Positions 1-10,990 of a stretch of DNA of 64,000 nt are shown piece by piece (position 1 is the stretch's first letter; every line of letters begins with the position of its first letter). Origin of the DNA: Trichobilharzia szidati (taxonomy: Eukaryota > Platyhelminthes > Trematoda > Strigeidida > Schistosomatidae); NCBI GenBank assembly GCA_944472155.2, contig OX235279.1, positions 153,906,199 through 153,970,198 of the forward strand, written 5' to 3'. A model generated the notes under the pieces. It worked only from the letters and a program-made list of their open reading frames with translations, was not told the DNA's origin and did not search any database. The position numbers and the translations under genes were made by a program.

Positions 1-117
1 TGTAATGTGGTCATTCAGCTGGGTGTACTTTTGACTGATGTTATACGATTAGAGGAAATCAACAGAAAGTCCTAGAGCTGGGTTTCGAGTATGGTGGCAC
101 TTGCCAGCAGCCCTTGT

Positions 118-225
118 CTGAAATGTCAAAGGAACTGGTGTCCTGTCTGTTGTTCGAACCCGCTTCACCTAATGCTACAGTCGGAGTAGTTACCACTGAG
201 CTATTCTGGCTCAAGACAAACCTGA
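118..225 (-). repeat. tRNA-like repeat head, degenerate
   Basis: Read on the minus strand, this stretch has an A-box-like AGCTCAGTGGTAACTA and a B-box-like GGGTTCGAAC about 40 nt later, the two internal RNA polymerase III promoter blocks of tRNAs and tRNA-derived SINEs. It does not fold as a convincing full tRNA and sits among unrelated AT-rich sequence. It is most likely the head of an old SINE, not a working tRNA gene. It belongs to neither of the two SINE families found later in the window. Confidence 0.3.
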
Positions 226-1081
226 CCTGATGAATACATTAATTGCTCATGAGTATAGTTTGAAACGTATCACGAAAATAAGTTGCATTTTTCAAAAAGA
301 CTTCTTTTTATAACACTAAGTAAAACATTTACTTGTGTTGGTAATCACAATACAGAACACGTTTTTACGTAGGCATATATATGCTTCTAGATCTAATAAC
401 ATACAACAGAATGTCTTGTGACTACGAATAAGCACAGTGATGAAATCTCCTTTGGTGCTGCCCAAAAAAGCACCGGGAAGCTTCAATTTTCTTGTATCTT
501 TTTTATCTAGAGAATCCAGATATGAACTTTGTTGTTGTTAGATTCCTATTACATTCAAAATATAAAAGTTAACTTAAAATAAGGATGAGTTTATATCGAC
601 AAAGACCATGAATTACAGAGTACTTGTGCATGAACATGTGGGTCATCTGTTAAAATTAGCACAGATATGCGAAACAGTTTACAATTTAAGGTCTCATTCA
701 ATTAGAGTAACGTATCTTATCAAGAAACGAAAACTGGACTGCAGTGATATAAAAACAATAAATTAATAGCAATTCCAGAAAGCATTGCTCTTACTACTTA
801 TCTTTTTCGCTATTAGGATTCGGGAAAATATTGCTGCTCCCACCATAAATCGATTGAATCATGTCAATATCTTTTGTAAATCAGACGGTGTGCTATGTGA
901 AGGAATAATCTTCATTCTGAGACTTCTGTTCAGTGAACTACACGTAATTAGTGTCTACAGCTTACTAGAACATGAATCACCACCATACAGCCAAACGATA
1001 TGAGATGGATAAAAACGATTGTTAAAAAATTAAATGGCATTTTCAAGTGTTGCTTCTCAGTGATATAACTGACTTCCAGTT
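226..1081. other. AT-rich intergenic sequence, no gene seen
   Basis: Only short chance open frames occur (up to about 70 codons) with no recognisable domain, splice pattern or repeat family. Confidence 0.5.
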
Positions 1082-1205
1082 ACATCAGGAGGTGATACCA
1101 GTAAGAGAACCATAGAAAACTGGTTAGAGATTCAAACATGGATGGAACAGCTATCCAGTACACCCTAGTTTTTAACGGTTCTCAAACCGGTATCACTTTA
1201 CAATC
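1082..1205. repeat. Inverted pair of hammerhead-SINE tails
   Basis: A minus-oriented copy of the SINE 3' part (about 1082-1125) faces a plus-oriented copy (about 1133-1205). The plus half shows the sequence after the ribozyme core, GGAACAGCTATCCAGTACA, then the tail ending GGTATCACT. The minus half repeats that tail as its reverse complement (GTGATACCAG). Both are diverged from the better copies at 7.3, 18.8 and 43.1 kb, and neither keeps a full tRNA-like head. Confidence 0.55.
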
Positions 1206-2485
1206 CAAATTCGGATGAAATAGTGTTAACACTGCTTCAATCATTCGAAGTTTGTTTTATATTCAAATAAATTTCTATTGTCAGAATTCAGAAATTAAAT
1301 GTAATTTAAATAAGATAGACTTCCACAACAGTCACGAGAGTACAAACAACCAAATGATCAAACACACTGCCTAATATATTAAACAAAAGCCAATTTATAT
1401 CTTCTCTAAACATTAATCTTACACAGATCTGAATTTGATATATATAAAATTGATAAATAACATTTAACAGTATATTGTTAATCTTATTCACAAAAACCTT
1501 ATGTATGTATATGCATATATGACAAAATCCACATTTCACACTGTATAATAAGGTGATTTTTCGGAAATTTATTGCACCCATATCAAAAGCGGACAGCTTA
1601 AATGTAGGAAAGTAACAGCCAGAGAATCAAAAGCTTCAACTAAATGAGGACTACTGAACAGACAGGATAGGTCTACTTTTGATTAGCCGTCGGAATCTTC
1701 ACAGTATGTTAGGATACCTCGGTTATCAGGTCCTTACCCGGTCAAGTGAAATTTAGAGTTAATAATTACACACTAAAATAACTTAAAATGAGATTGCCGA
1801 TATTGTGACCAATCTACTGTTTAAAATTCGTCTGTCATGAAGAAACATGACTCTTTTTTAACCCTACAATACATAAGAAATGGAAAAGCCTAGGAAGGCG
1901 TGAATTTCATAGAGCAAGCATATAACACAGAATTCTGTTGTCGAAAGTTTAGATTTATGTCAACATTGACTACTTTTTAAAAGTAACGTTGAGATCATTT
2001 TTCGCTACCATTAACTACGGCTGAAAGCCAAGGAACATTTTATGAGACTTTTTGTGTATTTTGAAAACCCATCAACATTTAACAGTCAAGTACCCACATT
2101 AGTAACGGAGCTTTCATACTTAATAATATTCAAGCTTCGAAAATAGAAAATAGGCGTACTTCTTATACGGTCAGCAAAATTTAGATACAAACTAACGATT
2201 TGTAAATGAAGCAGAGCGAAATACTAGGCTAGTCTTGACTTCCCTCAAACCATACTATAAATTTTCCTTCTTAAGTTTTATACTATGAGATGATCGATGG
2301 CAAAATGTCTGAGAAATTCGTAGGCAACTGCTGAATTTTTCAAAATTTATAGCTAATTTATTATCATCATCATATTCGTCCTTTACCTTAGAAACTTAAA
2401 TAAATTAAATTTATACTTAGCTATGTAGTTGCATCAGTAAGGCAGAATACTTCTTGATTTCATTCTGTTTTCCTATTTACATATA
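1206..2485. other. AT-rich intergenic sequence, no gene seen
   Basis: No domain-bearing frame or known repeat is visible. A short run of AT dinucleotides lies at about 2480-2491, just before the SINE at 2486. Confidence 0.45.
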
Positions 2486-2685
2486 TATATATGTGCGTCG
2501 GTGTTACAGCGGTTAGGACTCTCGCCAGCCATACATACGGTCTGGGGTTCTTTTCCCTGCCGACTCACACCTAATATCAATGGTCGCCCTGCAAAATTTG
2601 GGCTAGCGATATCAATGCTGAAAATTCCAAACTTGTACCAAAAATATGGTGTGGAATCAAGCTATAATCAAAATTAAAAATTATA
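2486..2685 (+). mobile_element. tRNA-derived SINE, subfamily 2b
   Basis: The tRNA-like head is GTGCGTCGGTG...GTTAGGACTCTCGCC followed by a damaged B box (GGTCTGGGGTTC). The body reads ...TTGGGCTAGCGATATCAATGCTGAAAATTCCA and the tail is GGTGTGGAATCAAGCTATAAT. The same body and tail occur in reverse at 3414-3580 and 25480-25665, which defines a dispersed family. There is no coding capacity, so it depends on LINE enzymes to move. Confidence 0.7.
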
Positions 2686-2689
2686 TATA

Positions 2690-3345
2690 TTATTCCCTCG
2701 GGTCCCAATTTGGACGTAGGGCTTCAGTAACACATTTCCACTTTATTCTATTTTCTGCTGTTCTCTTCAGATGGGTCCACGATTGCCCGTAATCTCTCAT
2801 CTCCTCCTCCTAGACTCACTATCTCCTCCATGTCACGCTAGCACTACCCGATCGTCGCTCCCCTTTTGGATTTCTCTCGAGTTCCCTGGTGAGCGATATC
2901 ATTCTCTGGCCTCCTCGTCGTCTACTGGATCCTTCCTTATTTTCTCCGTTAAATTGTTTGAGCAATAAGCTCTTGGTCGATTTGCTGCCGACTACAGTTT
3001 CTTGTTGCCAATTCTTTCTGGCAGACCAGCCATTCGATCTTCAGTATGCGGCCAGCGAAGGCAGCTGTTGATAAAAGTCAGCCGTAGCCTGTTGGAAATC
3101 ATTTTCGTGACAAACAGTACTAGTTTCTGACTGACTTCACAATTGTGTTGAAAATCTTGTTCTTTATGATGCAGCGAAGTGCAGAAGAATTCTAAACTGG
3201 TTTCAGGTTGATGAAGGCATATCTTTTCTTTCCGACTCTGACTGAATGACTTTGACATCTTCATCCGTTCTGATGGATGTAGTTGAAACGATGCTTGCTG
3301 GCTGGATAAGTGAAGGAAGTAACCTTTTCCAAATCGCTCCAGTTG
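2690..3345 (-). mobile_element. RTE-type LINE (family A), 3' fragment
   Basis: On the minus strand this is the C-terminal part and 3' UTR of the RTE-A LINE. It has remnants of the reverse-transcriptase C-terminal region, including decayed forms of the block that reads INSCLR...WP in other copies, then the 3' end CTGAAGCCCTACGTCC and a short AT-rich tail. It is closely related to the plus-strand copies at 21030-22470, 33421-34430 and 50455-51075. It is 5' truncated, as is usual for LINE insertions, and has frameshifts and stops, so it is dead. Confidence 0.75.
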
Positions 3346-3380
3346 GTTGATGGTGACTGATGCTGGTTGTTGTTGGTTGG

Positions 3381-3381
<1 letters not shown>

Positions 3382-3412
<31 letters not shown>
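3382..3412. repeat. (AT)n microsatellite
   Basis: About 15 uninterrupted AT units lie between the RTE-A fragment and the SINE at 3414. The position suggests it grew from the tail of a retroelement. Confidence 0.95.
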
Positions 3413-3413
<1 letters not shown>

Positions 3414-3415
<2 letters not shown>

Positions 3416-3580
3416 TTATAGCTTCATTCCACAGCGTATTTTTGGTACAAGTATGGTATTTTCAGCATGTGATATCGGTAGCCCAAATTTTGCGGGTGCA
3501 TTGGCAGGGGATTGAATCTCGGACTGTGTGCTTAGTTGGCGAGAGTCCTAACCGCTATGTCACCGACTCATATATACATA
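3414..3580 (-). mobile_element. tRNA-derived SINE, subfamily 2b
   Basis: This is a reverse-oriented copy of the family seen at 2486-2685. On the plus strand it starts with the tail complement TAGCTTCATTCCACAGCGTA and ends with the tRNA-like head complement AGTCCTAACCGCTATGTCACC. With the copy at 2486 it brackets the RTE-A fragment in opposite orientation. Confidence 0.7.
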
Positions 3581-6245
3581 TATATATATATAGATCTCAC
3601 CTGGTTAGTCATATTCCTGGCTGAGATGTATATAGTCCGTATGAACATAGTTCTAAAGAGCTGTCATTATTCTACGGTCAACCCACACACTTCAATAATA
3701 CAAGTCCTGAATTGGGGCAACTAAGATATCTCTGACTCAAGCGTGACTTAGCCAAAAAATATTGTTATTCGCAAATGAAATACGATTATGTGAAATTTTT
3801 CTTCTCTAATTCGTGGGATCATTTTACCTAGAATCGGGTAAAGGAAGAGGCCGACTAAATTCAGAATCTTCTAGACATTGTGCTGAATTATTTGTGAAGA
3901 ATTTCTACTGCTTCGCATCTTTTCTCAAGATATTGTTGAAGAGGTTATGCAGAATGACAATGAAAGTTGACGTTTATCCAAAAAATAATAACACCGAATT
4001 GAGAACAGACAACATACTTTCTAAATGGAGATAAACCTGATATACACAACAGATTACGCATGTTTAGAAGTAAAAACAATGTAATTACAATGAGACAATC
4101 TTGTTATTTAGCAGACGCCAATGAGAGCTCTCTAAAGATTCAACTTTATATAAAATGAATAGGCTTTATTCTTCTGTAGATCCTAAAAATTATCTTAGAA
4201 CTGCTGGTAATTAGGCTAGCTAGGTTTATTTATACATACGATCAGAGGGGTATTGATTATTTTCCCGATGAAATAGCGCCTTACTGTTCCCAAGTACATT
4301 ACTGAAGAAGTCGATGAACACACAGAAACTTACTATGGACAGAATGCATCTCACAAGTGATATACACCACTTGGTGGTCTTTCGGCTTTTACGTGTTTCT
4401 ATATTATTAATTGAGCTTCAATAAAGTTGAGCAGAGATTATGCTGTCCTTGAATTAGATCTAGCTATATATTAAATACTAGGCACTATGTTCCGAATTCT
4501 ATTTGCGGTGCAAAAACTTTAGACAAAATATTACATCTGAAACCATATGGAAGAATGTTACTTCTATTTAACTGTCAGCGCTGCCACTTTTTACAAAATG
4601 AAAAAGCAGAGAAACATATTTTCTCATTTCGTAAACGCGGCTGTTTTCCAAATGTTAGAGATTTTCAGTTTACTAAATGGGCACGTGGCAACTCTTTGGG
4701 ATGATGCCTTTCAATCATAGATCTGTGTTTCAAATACTACTATTATGAATGTTGTATTAAGCTCGACTAACTAACTGTTTCATCGATAAAAGATGTAAAA
4801 ATCACCTCAGGAGAGCTTAAGAACTTAGTAAGCTTAGTGAAATAATGTTCCACCCTGAATAATCTGCCAACTGAAGCACCCTGAAAATGATTTCCGCTAC
4901 CATGGACATACAAAGAATTAAACCTTAACTAGGAAGTTCTTTAATTCAAGGACAGCAAGTCAGACGAACAATAGCAGCTTCACCAATGAATATATTTTAA
5001 AAAGATTTTTGTCAATGCAAATGATAACTACAAATATTAAGCAAGTAACAATGTATCATTTCGAAACGGCAAATAAAATAGACCAACTTCAAAAACAGAT
5101 TAAAAATCACTTCATAAATACCTCCGGAAACAGTCTGGTTAAAACCCACAACACATGGGTTAATGAAAAAGTCATCAGTTTACAAGCCGAAACAAAGTAG
5201 AATCAATACAAAGACGGAAGGTTAAGTGAACTGTTTGTTTGTCAGCATACAACAAATTACCATTTCTGACTGATATTTTTTCTGGTCTGTCATCTTATAC
5301 ATTTTGGATGTGAATCATATAATGAAATTAATGTGGCAAGAAAATTTATTTTTTTTTAAAGAAATTGGGTCCACATTATTTTATCAACTCTCTGAAAACT
5401 GCTTACTAAATAATAAATAGTTGTCAGTGCACAAACTGTTGGGCCACAGGTTAGAACATCTCCCTGAGTACTTCAGCCTGCGAAAGTGAGTATTAGCACT
5501 AGCCTTTACACAATAAATGTAGCTCATATCCTGACACATGAAATAGCCGTTCCAGGTAACCAAAGTGAAACAAACAACAGGTATACTTCGGAAAAACTAT
5601 TAAAAACGTTGAATCAGTTCGACTTCAGTCGGCGAATTTCCCCGTTAAAACAACTTGACATAATGGAATTCACTTCCTCATTTCACTTCACTTTTTGAAT
5701 CATTCATATCTGGTGTTTTATCTTCATCGTACTTGAGAAGTAGCAGACAAAAAAGTACCAGCATTTAATAAAATTGTCACCTCTTGACTTTGGTGCACTT
5801 TCCTGACGCAAGCGGTAGTATGCAATTTCAGTATTATCATTTAATGAAATCAAATATTCTGCCATTGAGGGATTTCCTGAATATGAGCTACTTTCTGAAG
5901 GATGAAAATGGTAAACTTTGACGTGAAATATTAGTACTGCGTGAACTTTCATTGGAGAAAAAAAATGATTTTTATAGAACTTAGTAAATGAACATTATGA
6001 AGGAAAACTTGCTGACCTAAAGTTGATACTTAGTGCTTTAAACTATTCTTTGTTTACCCTTCGACAACAGTAACTGTACACTTGTTTAACATGTGGAAAC
6101 GCTAGAAACAATTTAATCGAATATCAACACTTTCACTTTATTATCACAAATGAATCTATTGACACAATTAGAATACCACTCAGCCACTGCGACCCAATTC
6201 AGTGGCCAGTCCATGAATTCTAATTCCTACCAATTAGACAGTTTC
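3581..6245. other. AT-rich intergenic sequence, no gene seen
   Basis: Contains only short frames (at most about 80 codons) of low-complexity or random composition. No splice-linked exons or conserved motifs could be recognised on either strand. Confidence 0.45.
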
Positions 6246-6860
6246 TGAACATCATCCAGCATGGTTAAGCAAGGGACAAACAAGATCTATTCGTAGTTCT
6301 ATTTTAGCACACCTTGTTGATACTGAGCACAAGGTTGATGTGAATACTGCATTTAAAATTATTTATCGCATTCCGACTAATCTTAACTTTGCTCTAAGAT
6401 TTCGTCTTTTACAGACAGCTGAAGCAATCGGAATCCACCAGAAGAAACCAAGCCTATGTGTACAGAAGAAATTTGTACAGCCACTTTCCTTACCGTGGCC
6501 GTCGTTACAAGACAGGACTACGTCGCCCCCCTCCCCCTAAACCTTTTAAATTATAATTGTCCAAATTATTTTATTTTATTTTTATTTTGACCACATCATC
6601 TTTAATTACGTGTTATTCTTGTAAAATTAATTTATTCTATCCATTTCTACTTTTAAATGTGTATTGATTTTCTTCGTTAATTATCAACCCATTGACATTT
6701 TGACACTGGTTAATTATTGTTAACAAACATATCACCACTTGTTTGGTAAATTGTTGTGTATTGTAAAAAATGCTATATATATTAGAGTAGAGCCAGAGAT
6801 GAGGATCTAATCGAAAAGTAAATATTTCTTCGCTCAGTCTTTCTGTTTTCCAAATGTCTA
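6246..6860 (+). mobile_element. Penelope-like element, GIY-YIG C-terminus and 3' UTR
   Basis: The plus strand encodes the end of a Penelope-like (PLE) polyprotein, starting around SEHHPAWLSKGQ. It continues SSILAHLVDTEHKVD, AFKIIYRIP and LLQTAEAIGIHQKKPSLC, the pattern at the C-terminal side of the GIY-YIG endonuclease of PLEs, and ends with a stop near 6540 followed by an AT-rich 3' UTR. A second copy with the same protein and UTR lies on the minus strand at 58572-59224. This copy is 5' truncated and lacks the reverse transcriptase and the GIY-YIG motif itself. PLEs are retroelements distinct from both LINEs and LTR elements. Confidence 0.75.
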
Positions 6861-6883
6861 AATGGGGATATTTTCTATATTGA

Positions 6884-7176
6884 AATTCGTGATTTAGCGC
6901 GATCACCAACCAATGTCATCCGTGGGACATCCATCCGCACACTTGACTGCATGGACCTCACTGGTCACGTCTTCTCACCAGAACTCCACGAAAACAAATG
7001 TAATCCTTACAAACAGACTATTGAAAATTAATCTGACGCTCACTAGTGACTTGCTACAGGACGGAGTTTCCTGGAGTTCTGGTGACAAGTCGTGACCAGT
7101 GAGGTCCATTCAGTCAAGTGTGCGGATGGATGTCCCACGGATGACATTGGTTGGTGGTCACGCTAAATCACGAATT
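6884..7176. repeat. Long imperfect palindrome, arms about 112 bp
   Basis: The left arm (6884-6995, beginning AATTCGTGATTTAGCG) is repeated as its reverse complement in the right arm (7064-7176, ending CGCTAAATCACGAATT) with few mismatches. The loop is about 68 bp. The right arm and loop are the upstream part of the hammerhead-SINE repeat unit, which runs on at 7195. The palindrome therefore looks like two such units placed head to head, the left one cut short. The transcript would form a long hairpin. Confidence 0.85.
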
Positions 7177-7194
7177 AGTAGAGGTTAGAATTCA

Positions 7195-7400
7195 TGGACT
7201 GGCCATTGGATCGGGTCCCAGTGGCTGAATGAATGGGATACGAGCTTGCTTTGTAACCGGAAGGTCCTGTGTTCGAACCTCAGTAGATGCGTACTGCCGA
7301 TGATTCCCAAATTAGGATGAAACAGCTGTCCAGTACTCACTGGTTTTCAGTGGTTCTCTAACTGATATCAATCCGTGATCAACTCGTAAAAACAAATCTA
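7195..7400 (+). mobile_element. Sm-alpha-like SINE with hammerhead segment
   Basis: The tRNA-like head starts with GTGGCTGAATG and has a clear B box, TGTTCGAACCT, at about 7270. It is followed at once by a hammerhead-like segment (7291-7336), then the tail GGTTTTCAGTGGTTCTCTAAC. The same order of parts occurs at 12640-12830, 18300-18905 and 43020-43225. Schistosomes are known to carry Sm-alpha repeats, RNA polymerase III SINE-like sequences that encode hammerhead ribozymes. Assignment to that group is by architecture and motif, not by alignment. Confidence 0.7.
7291..7336 (+). ncRNA. Hammerhead ribozyme-like sequence, core mutated
   Basis: Stem I is perfect: GTACTG (7291-7296) pairs with CAGTAC (7331-7336). 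The first core block reads CCGATGA where CTGATGA is expected. Stem II is short, with a mismatch at its base. The second block GAAA is intact (7319-7322) and the cleavage triplet GTC is at 7328-7330. Stem III is only about 2-3 bp, as in the dimer-acting hammerheads of animal retroelements. The U-to-C change in the core predicts weak or no cleavage. Confidence 0.6.
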
Positions 7401-9049
7401 ATTTTTGCAAACCAACCATTGGCAATTAGATTAATAGTCTTTTATCTATGGTAGACATGACAGAGAGTCAATAATTTAACAGATTATGTGAGATAACATC
7501 AGTCAGTAAGTGATATTTCTGTATGCAAAAGTGTCTGCATCAAAAGTAATACTTTCACCACTAGTGAACTAACAACTGTATGCATAAGCAATTTGATGAT
7601 TTTGAGTAACAGTCTACAAGCCACACTTTTCAAAGAAGTACCATGTTATAAATTAAAGCAACAAACTACCGATTATAATTTGTGTTTCATTAACTAGTTT
7701 ATACAAAAGGCACCCGTTTCCTTAATAGTTTATTCATAGGAAATTGTTTACTCAAATGAGTCATTTTTAATGACAGTTACATCTGCTAAATAGCCTTTTT
7801 GTGTAATAGTTTTGACCGGTTTCGATTCGGATGCCTTGAATGTTTAGCACAGTCAGATATAAATGGGCAAATCCTGCTTAAATAATGGTCAGGATGGTTA
7901 ATTATTTATTAAATTTTGGTCAAACAACGTTTAAAATTAGAAAAATTATGTCATACAACCAAAGTTCGCCCCTTCTTTTCTTATCATTGAGCATGCCCAA
8001 AATTCAACCTTATTTTTTCCACTTTTGTCCGACTGGGAGTTGGCTATAACCAATGGAGTAAAATAAATTAAAGACAAAAATAAATGACACTCGAATAATG
8101 CTAATGCACAATGAATTCCTCTGTAAATTGGTTATTAAAGATTTGAAAATCAGGACAATGACTTTCCAGACTAGTGGATGAATGACATTAAAACCAATAT
8201 ATCCTGACCTTCGTTTTTATATCGCTACTGAGAAGATACAAATTTGAATGAAAAAGATTTTAACTGAGCTTTAAACCCCGCCTCTCAAGCTCACATCATG
8301 TTTCACCAAATTAACTCAATCGTTTAAAATTCAAGCATATGAAGTTGAACTTAATTTCCTCAAACCATATAACCTTGTATGAGACTGTTCTTTTAATCTT
8401 TTTGAATCAATAATTCCTTTCAGTTTTCTAAAGTGAATCGTTTTATAATAGTACACATGTGTTCGTTGAAGCCTAGAGACTAAACACGTGTATGTATGAC
8501 AAACAGCTATGGCACTAATAAATACAATAAAGATTCACAACACTGATATGCAGCATCATTCTTGTGATTCATCAAAATGTGCATATATAATCATTATATA
8601 TTCAACTCAGTTCGACAACATTTGGCTGAATTCACGTTGACTAAGGTGCGCATGTCGAGATGCATTGTCATGTCGATGTGAATAAAGCAGTTGCGATGCC
8701 AATGGTATATATGTAGGTTACATAATATTCAAATAGCGAACCAAATAACGATTTAATTAGTAGAACATTATGGTACTGAAAGTGACGAATATGTAGACAT
8801 GAAAAACGTTATATGTACAAATATATATGTGATTTTTTCACTTCATTTGACCCGCAGACATTTTTTATCAAAACAGTGGACAGGTATCAGCATTTCACTA
8901 CACCGATTTCATACTGGAGAATAATCAGCATCATGTCATTCAGAATTTGATAGATCATGTCATCATTGATAGCAGATTAGAAGTATAAGTGTAATTTACA
9001 TTGATTTAGGTAACTGTTGTTGAGTGCACCAAATCAGTATAAGAAATAT
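7401..9049. other. AT-rich intergenic sequence, no gene seen
   Basis: No recognisable coding region or repeat family. Frames are short and interrupted throughout on both strands. Confidence 0.45.
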
Positions 9050-9291
9050 TTTTTATTAGTCAGTGGTAGGACACTGGCCTACCAAGCAAGTGGTCCGGGG
9101 TTCGATCCTCAGCAGACGCATTCCAAGCCTCAATGAGCCGGTTGTAAGCCCGGTAAATAGGGAAGGTTGCGAGGGATACTAGCAACTCCATCCAGTAAAA
9201 TAAAACCACTGCTACCGGAAATTCAAAGCTCTAGCTTGAAGCCTTATGTTCCACTACGAACTCATAGGAATAAAATAATAAATAATAATAA
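9050..9291 (+). mobile_element. tRNA-derived SINE, subfamily 2a
   Basis: The tRNA-like head carries the B box GGGGTTCGATCC. The body includes GGGAAGGTTGCGAGGG and CTAGCAACTCCATCC, and the tail is CTTGAAGCCTTATGTTCCAC followed by AATAATAAATAATAATAA. The tail and the AAT-rich end match the 3' end of RTE-A LINEs in this window (for example 15560-15612). That suggests RTE-A enzymes copied this SINE. Confidence 0.8.
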
Positions 9292-10619
9292 AGTGAAATG
9301 AATCAGCACTCATCATACTGCTGATTCAGCAGATAGAAACATATAAATCCAAAGTCATCTAAAAAGCTCGCCTACAATTTTCAAGGTAATTAATATCTTT
9401 TCAAATAATGGGAAGTATCTCAATACTTCAAACATAAGCATTACAAACAAAGACATGAATGAGTATGAAATAACCGAGGATATTTTTAGCTCAACCAGAT
9501 GTTCTGGGTTTTTGTGTGTTTTATCTGAGCTGAACGATTTAATTGTCCTATTTGGACAAAGTTTTGGAGTTATCCATAAGGACAAACTCATCTGAGTAGT
9601 TAGATGGTATGTATTTGTTGTTTTTCAATAAGCTTGTTAAATAAGTTTAACTTTTATTTGATTAAATGTTCTGCCTAGATAGAAAATATCAATGTTTTGA
9701 AATTGAGCCTGAAGGGTCAAGGCTCACAAAATTGGAATTAGGAGGTTTGTCAACAGAAACCAAAGTTTGGAGAATAATTGAACCATCAACATCTTATACT
9801 AAGGGATCAGCTGCAACCACCTCGGTAAATGCTGTGGCAAATATATATATATATAATATATTATATAACGAAACTGAAATGATCACACCATAGTGTCCAC
9901 ATTCAATTTATAGAATGGCGGTATACGCTACTTATTTATATCAGTAGCCTGGAACAACCAACTAATTAACATGCAATCTCTCCTCCGTGTCTACATCAAA
10001 TCTTCAGTGTCACTTCTTCCATTTTATTTTATAAACTATGCGTTGTTCAGAGGTAGCTTTAAATTATTTAGCTATTTTTCTCCAGCAAGTGAGATGTGCA
10101 GTTGAAGCCCTATGTTCCACAAGGAACCCAAGGGAACAATAATAATAAATAATAATGAATTAGGATTCTGAATGACATACAACGGTGAGCAAGTTCACTC
10201 ACATAGAAGTGAACCAAATAAGAATATGAAAAGATATGTTTGCAAATTTTAAATTTTAACACCAGATTGCTTTTTCATTAGGCCTTTAATGAAGCTATAA
10301 TAATTTTTAGAACTTAGCAAGTATATCTAAATCTAGTCAGTTCTAGAGCAGACTATTAAGTTTGAGTCCCAATGAGAAGCGGTCAGTATTGTTCAGTTCT
10401 GATTGAAGAAAACACCCGCGGGAACCTTTAAAATAGTGACATCAGCTTATTTAGTGAATGCCGTGCTTCTAGAAACGTGATACTACCTCAATTTTGAAAA
10501 AGTTATTTACCAAAGTTTACTCCGACCACTAACAGGCAATGGGAACTGCATAAATAAAAAATACTACTAAAGCGCAGTATCTACTAACAGTCTGTGATGA
10601 ATTCTAACAAAATTATTAC
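9292..10619. other. AT-rich intergenic sequence, RTE-like tail scrap
   Basis: Contains a short TA-rich microsatellite at about 9841-9860. At about 10095-10155 there is a scrap resembling an RTE-A/SINE tail (GTTGAAGCCCTATGTTCCAC followed by AATAATAATAAATAATAAT). No gene is recognised. Confidence 0.45.
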
Positions 10620-10990
10620 TATTGATTTTATTATTCCTTTGGGTTCTGAGTGTAACATAGGGCTTCAGCAAGACATCTCCACTTTGTTCTATTTTCTGCT
10701 GTCTTCTTTAGTTGGTCCCAGGACTGTACGTATTCTCTAATTTCCTCCTCGCACGGTCTCTACCATGTCACCCTCGGACGACGCACTCGTCGTTTCCCAT
10801 TCGAGTTTTACTCGAGCGATGGCCTGGTGAGCGACGGTATTCGACGGTCTCCTCAGTGTGTGCCCTATATATCTTCCAGGTTTTCGTTAGGAACCATTCC
10901 TTGTCTTGACACTTCTTTCTTCCTAAAACAGTGGTTCTTGCCTCTTTGAACATCACCTTTGGGGAGTTCCAATGTTCTTCCACGCAACTT
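10620..10990 (-). mobile_element. RTE-type LINE (family A), 3' fragment
   Basis: On the minus strand this ends with the RTE-A 3' sequence GCTGAAGCCCTATGTTACAC and a tail whose complement begins TTATTATTCC at 10627. It holds only the last few hundred bases of the element. Stops and frameshifts leave no intact frame. Confidence 0.7.

Noticed and set aside
9355..9591. Protein-coding ORF MSLSLWITPK...
   Set aside because: Superficially resembles the start of the frame at 23528, but the similarity is limited to a few residues and there is no other support.
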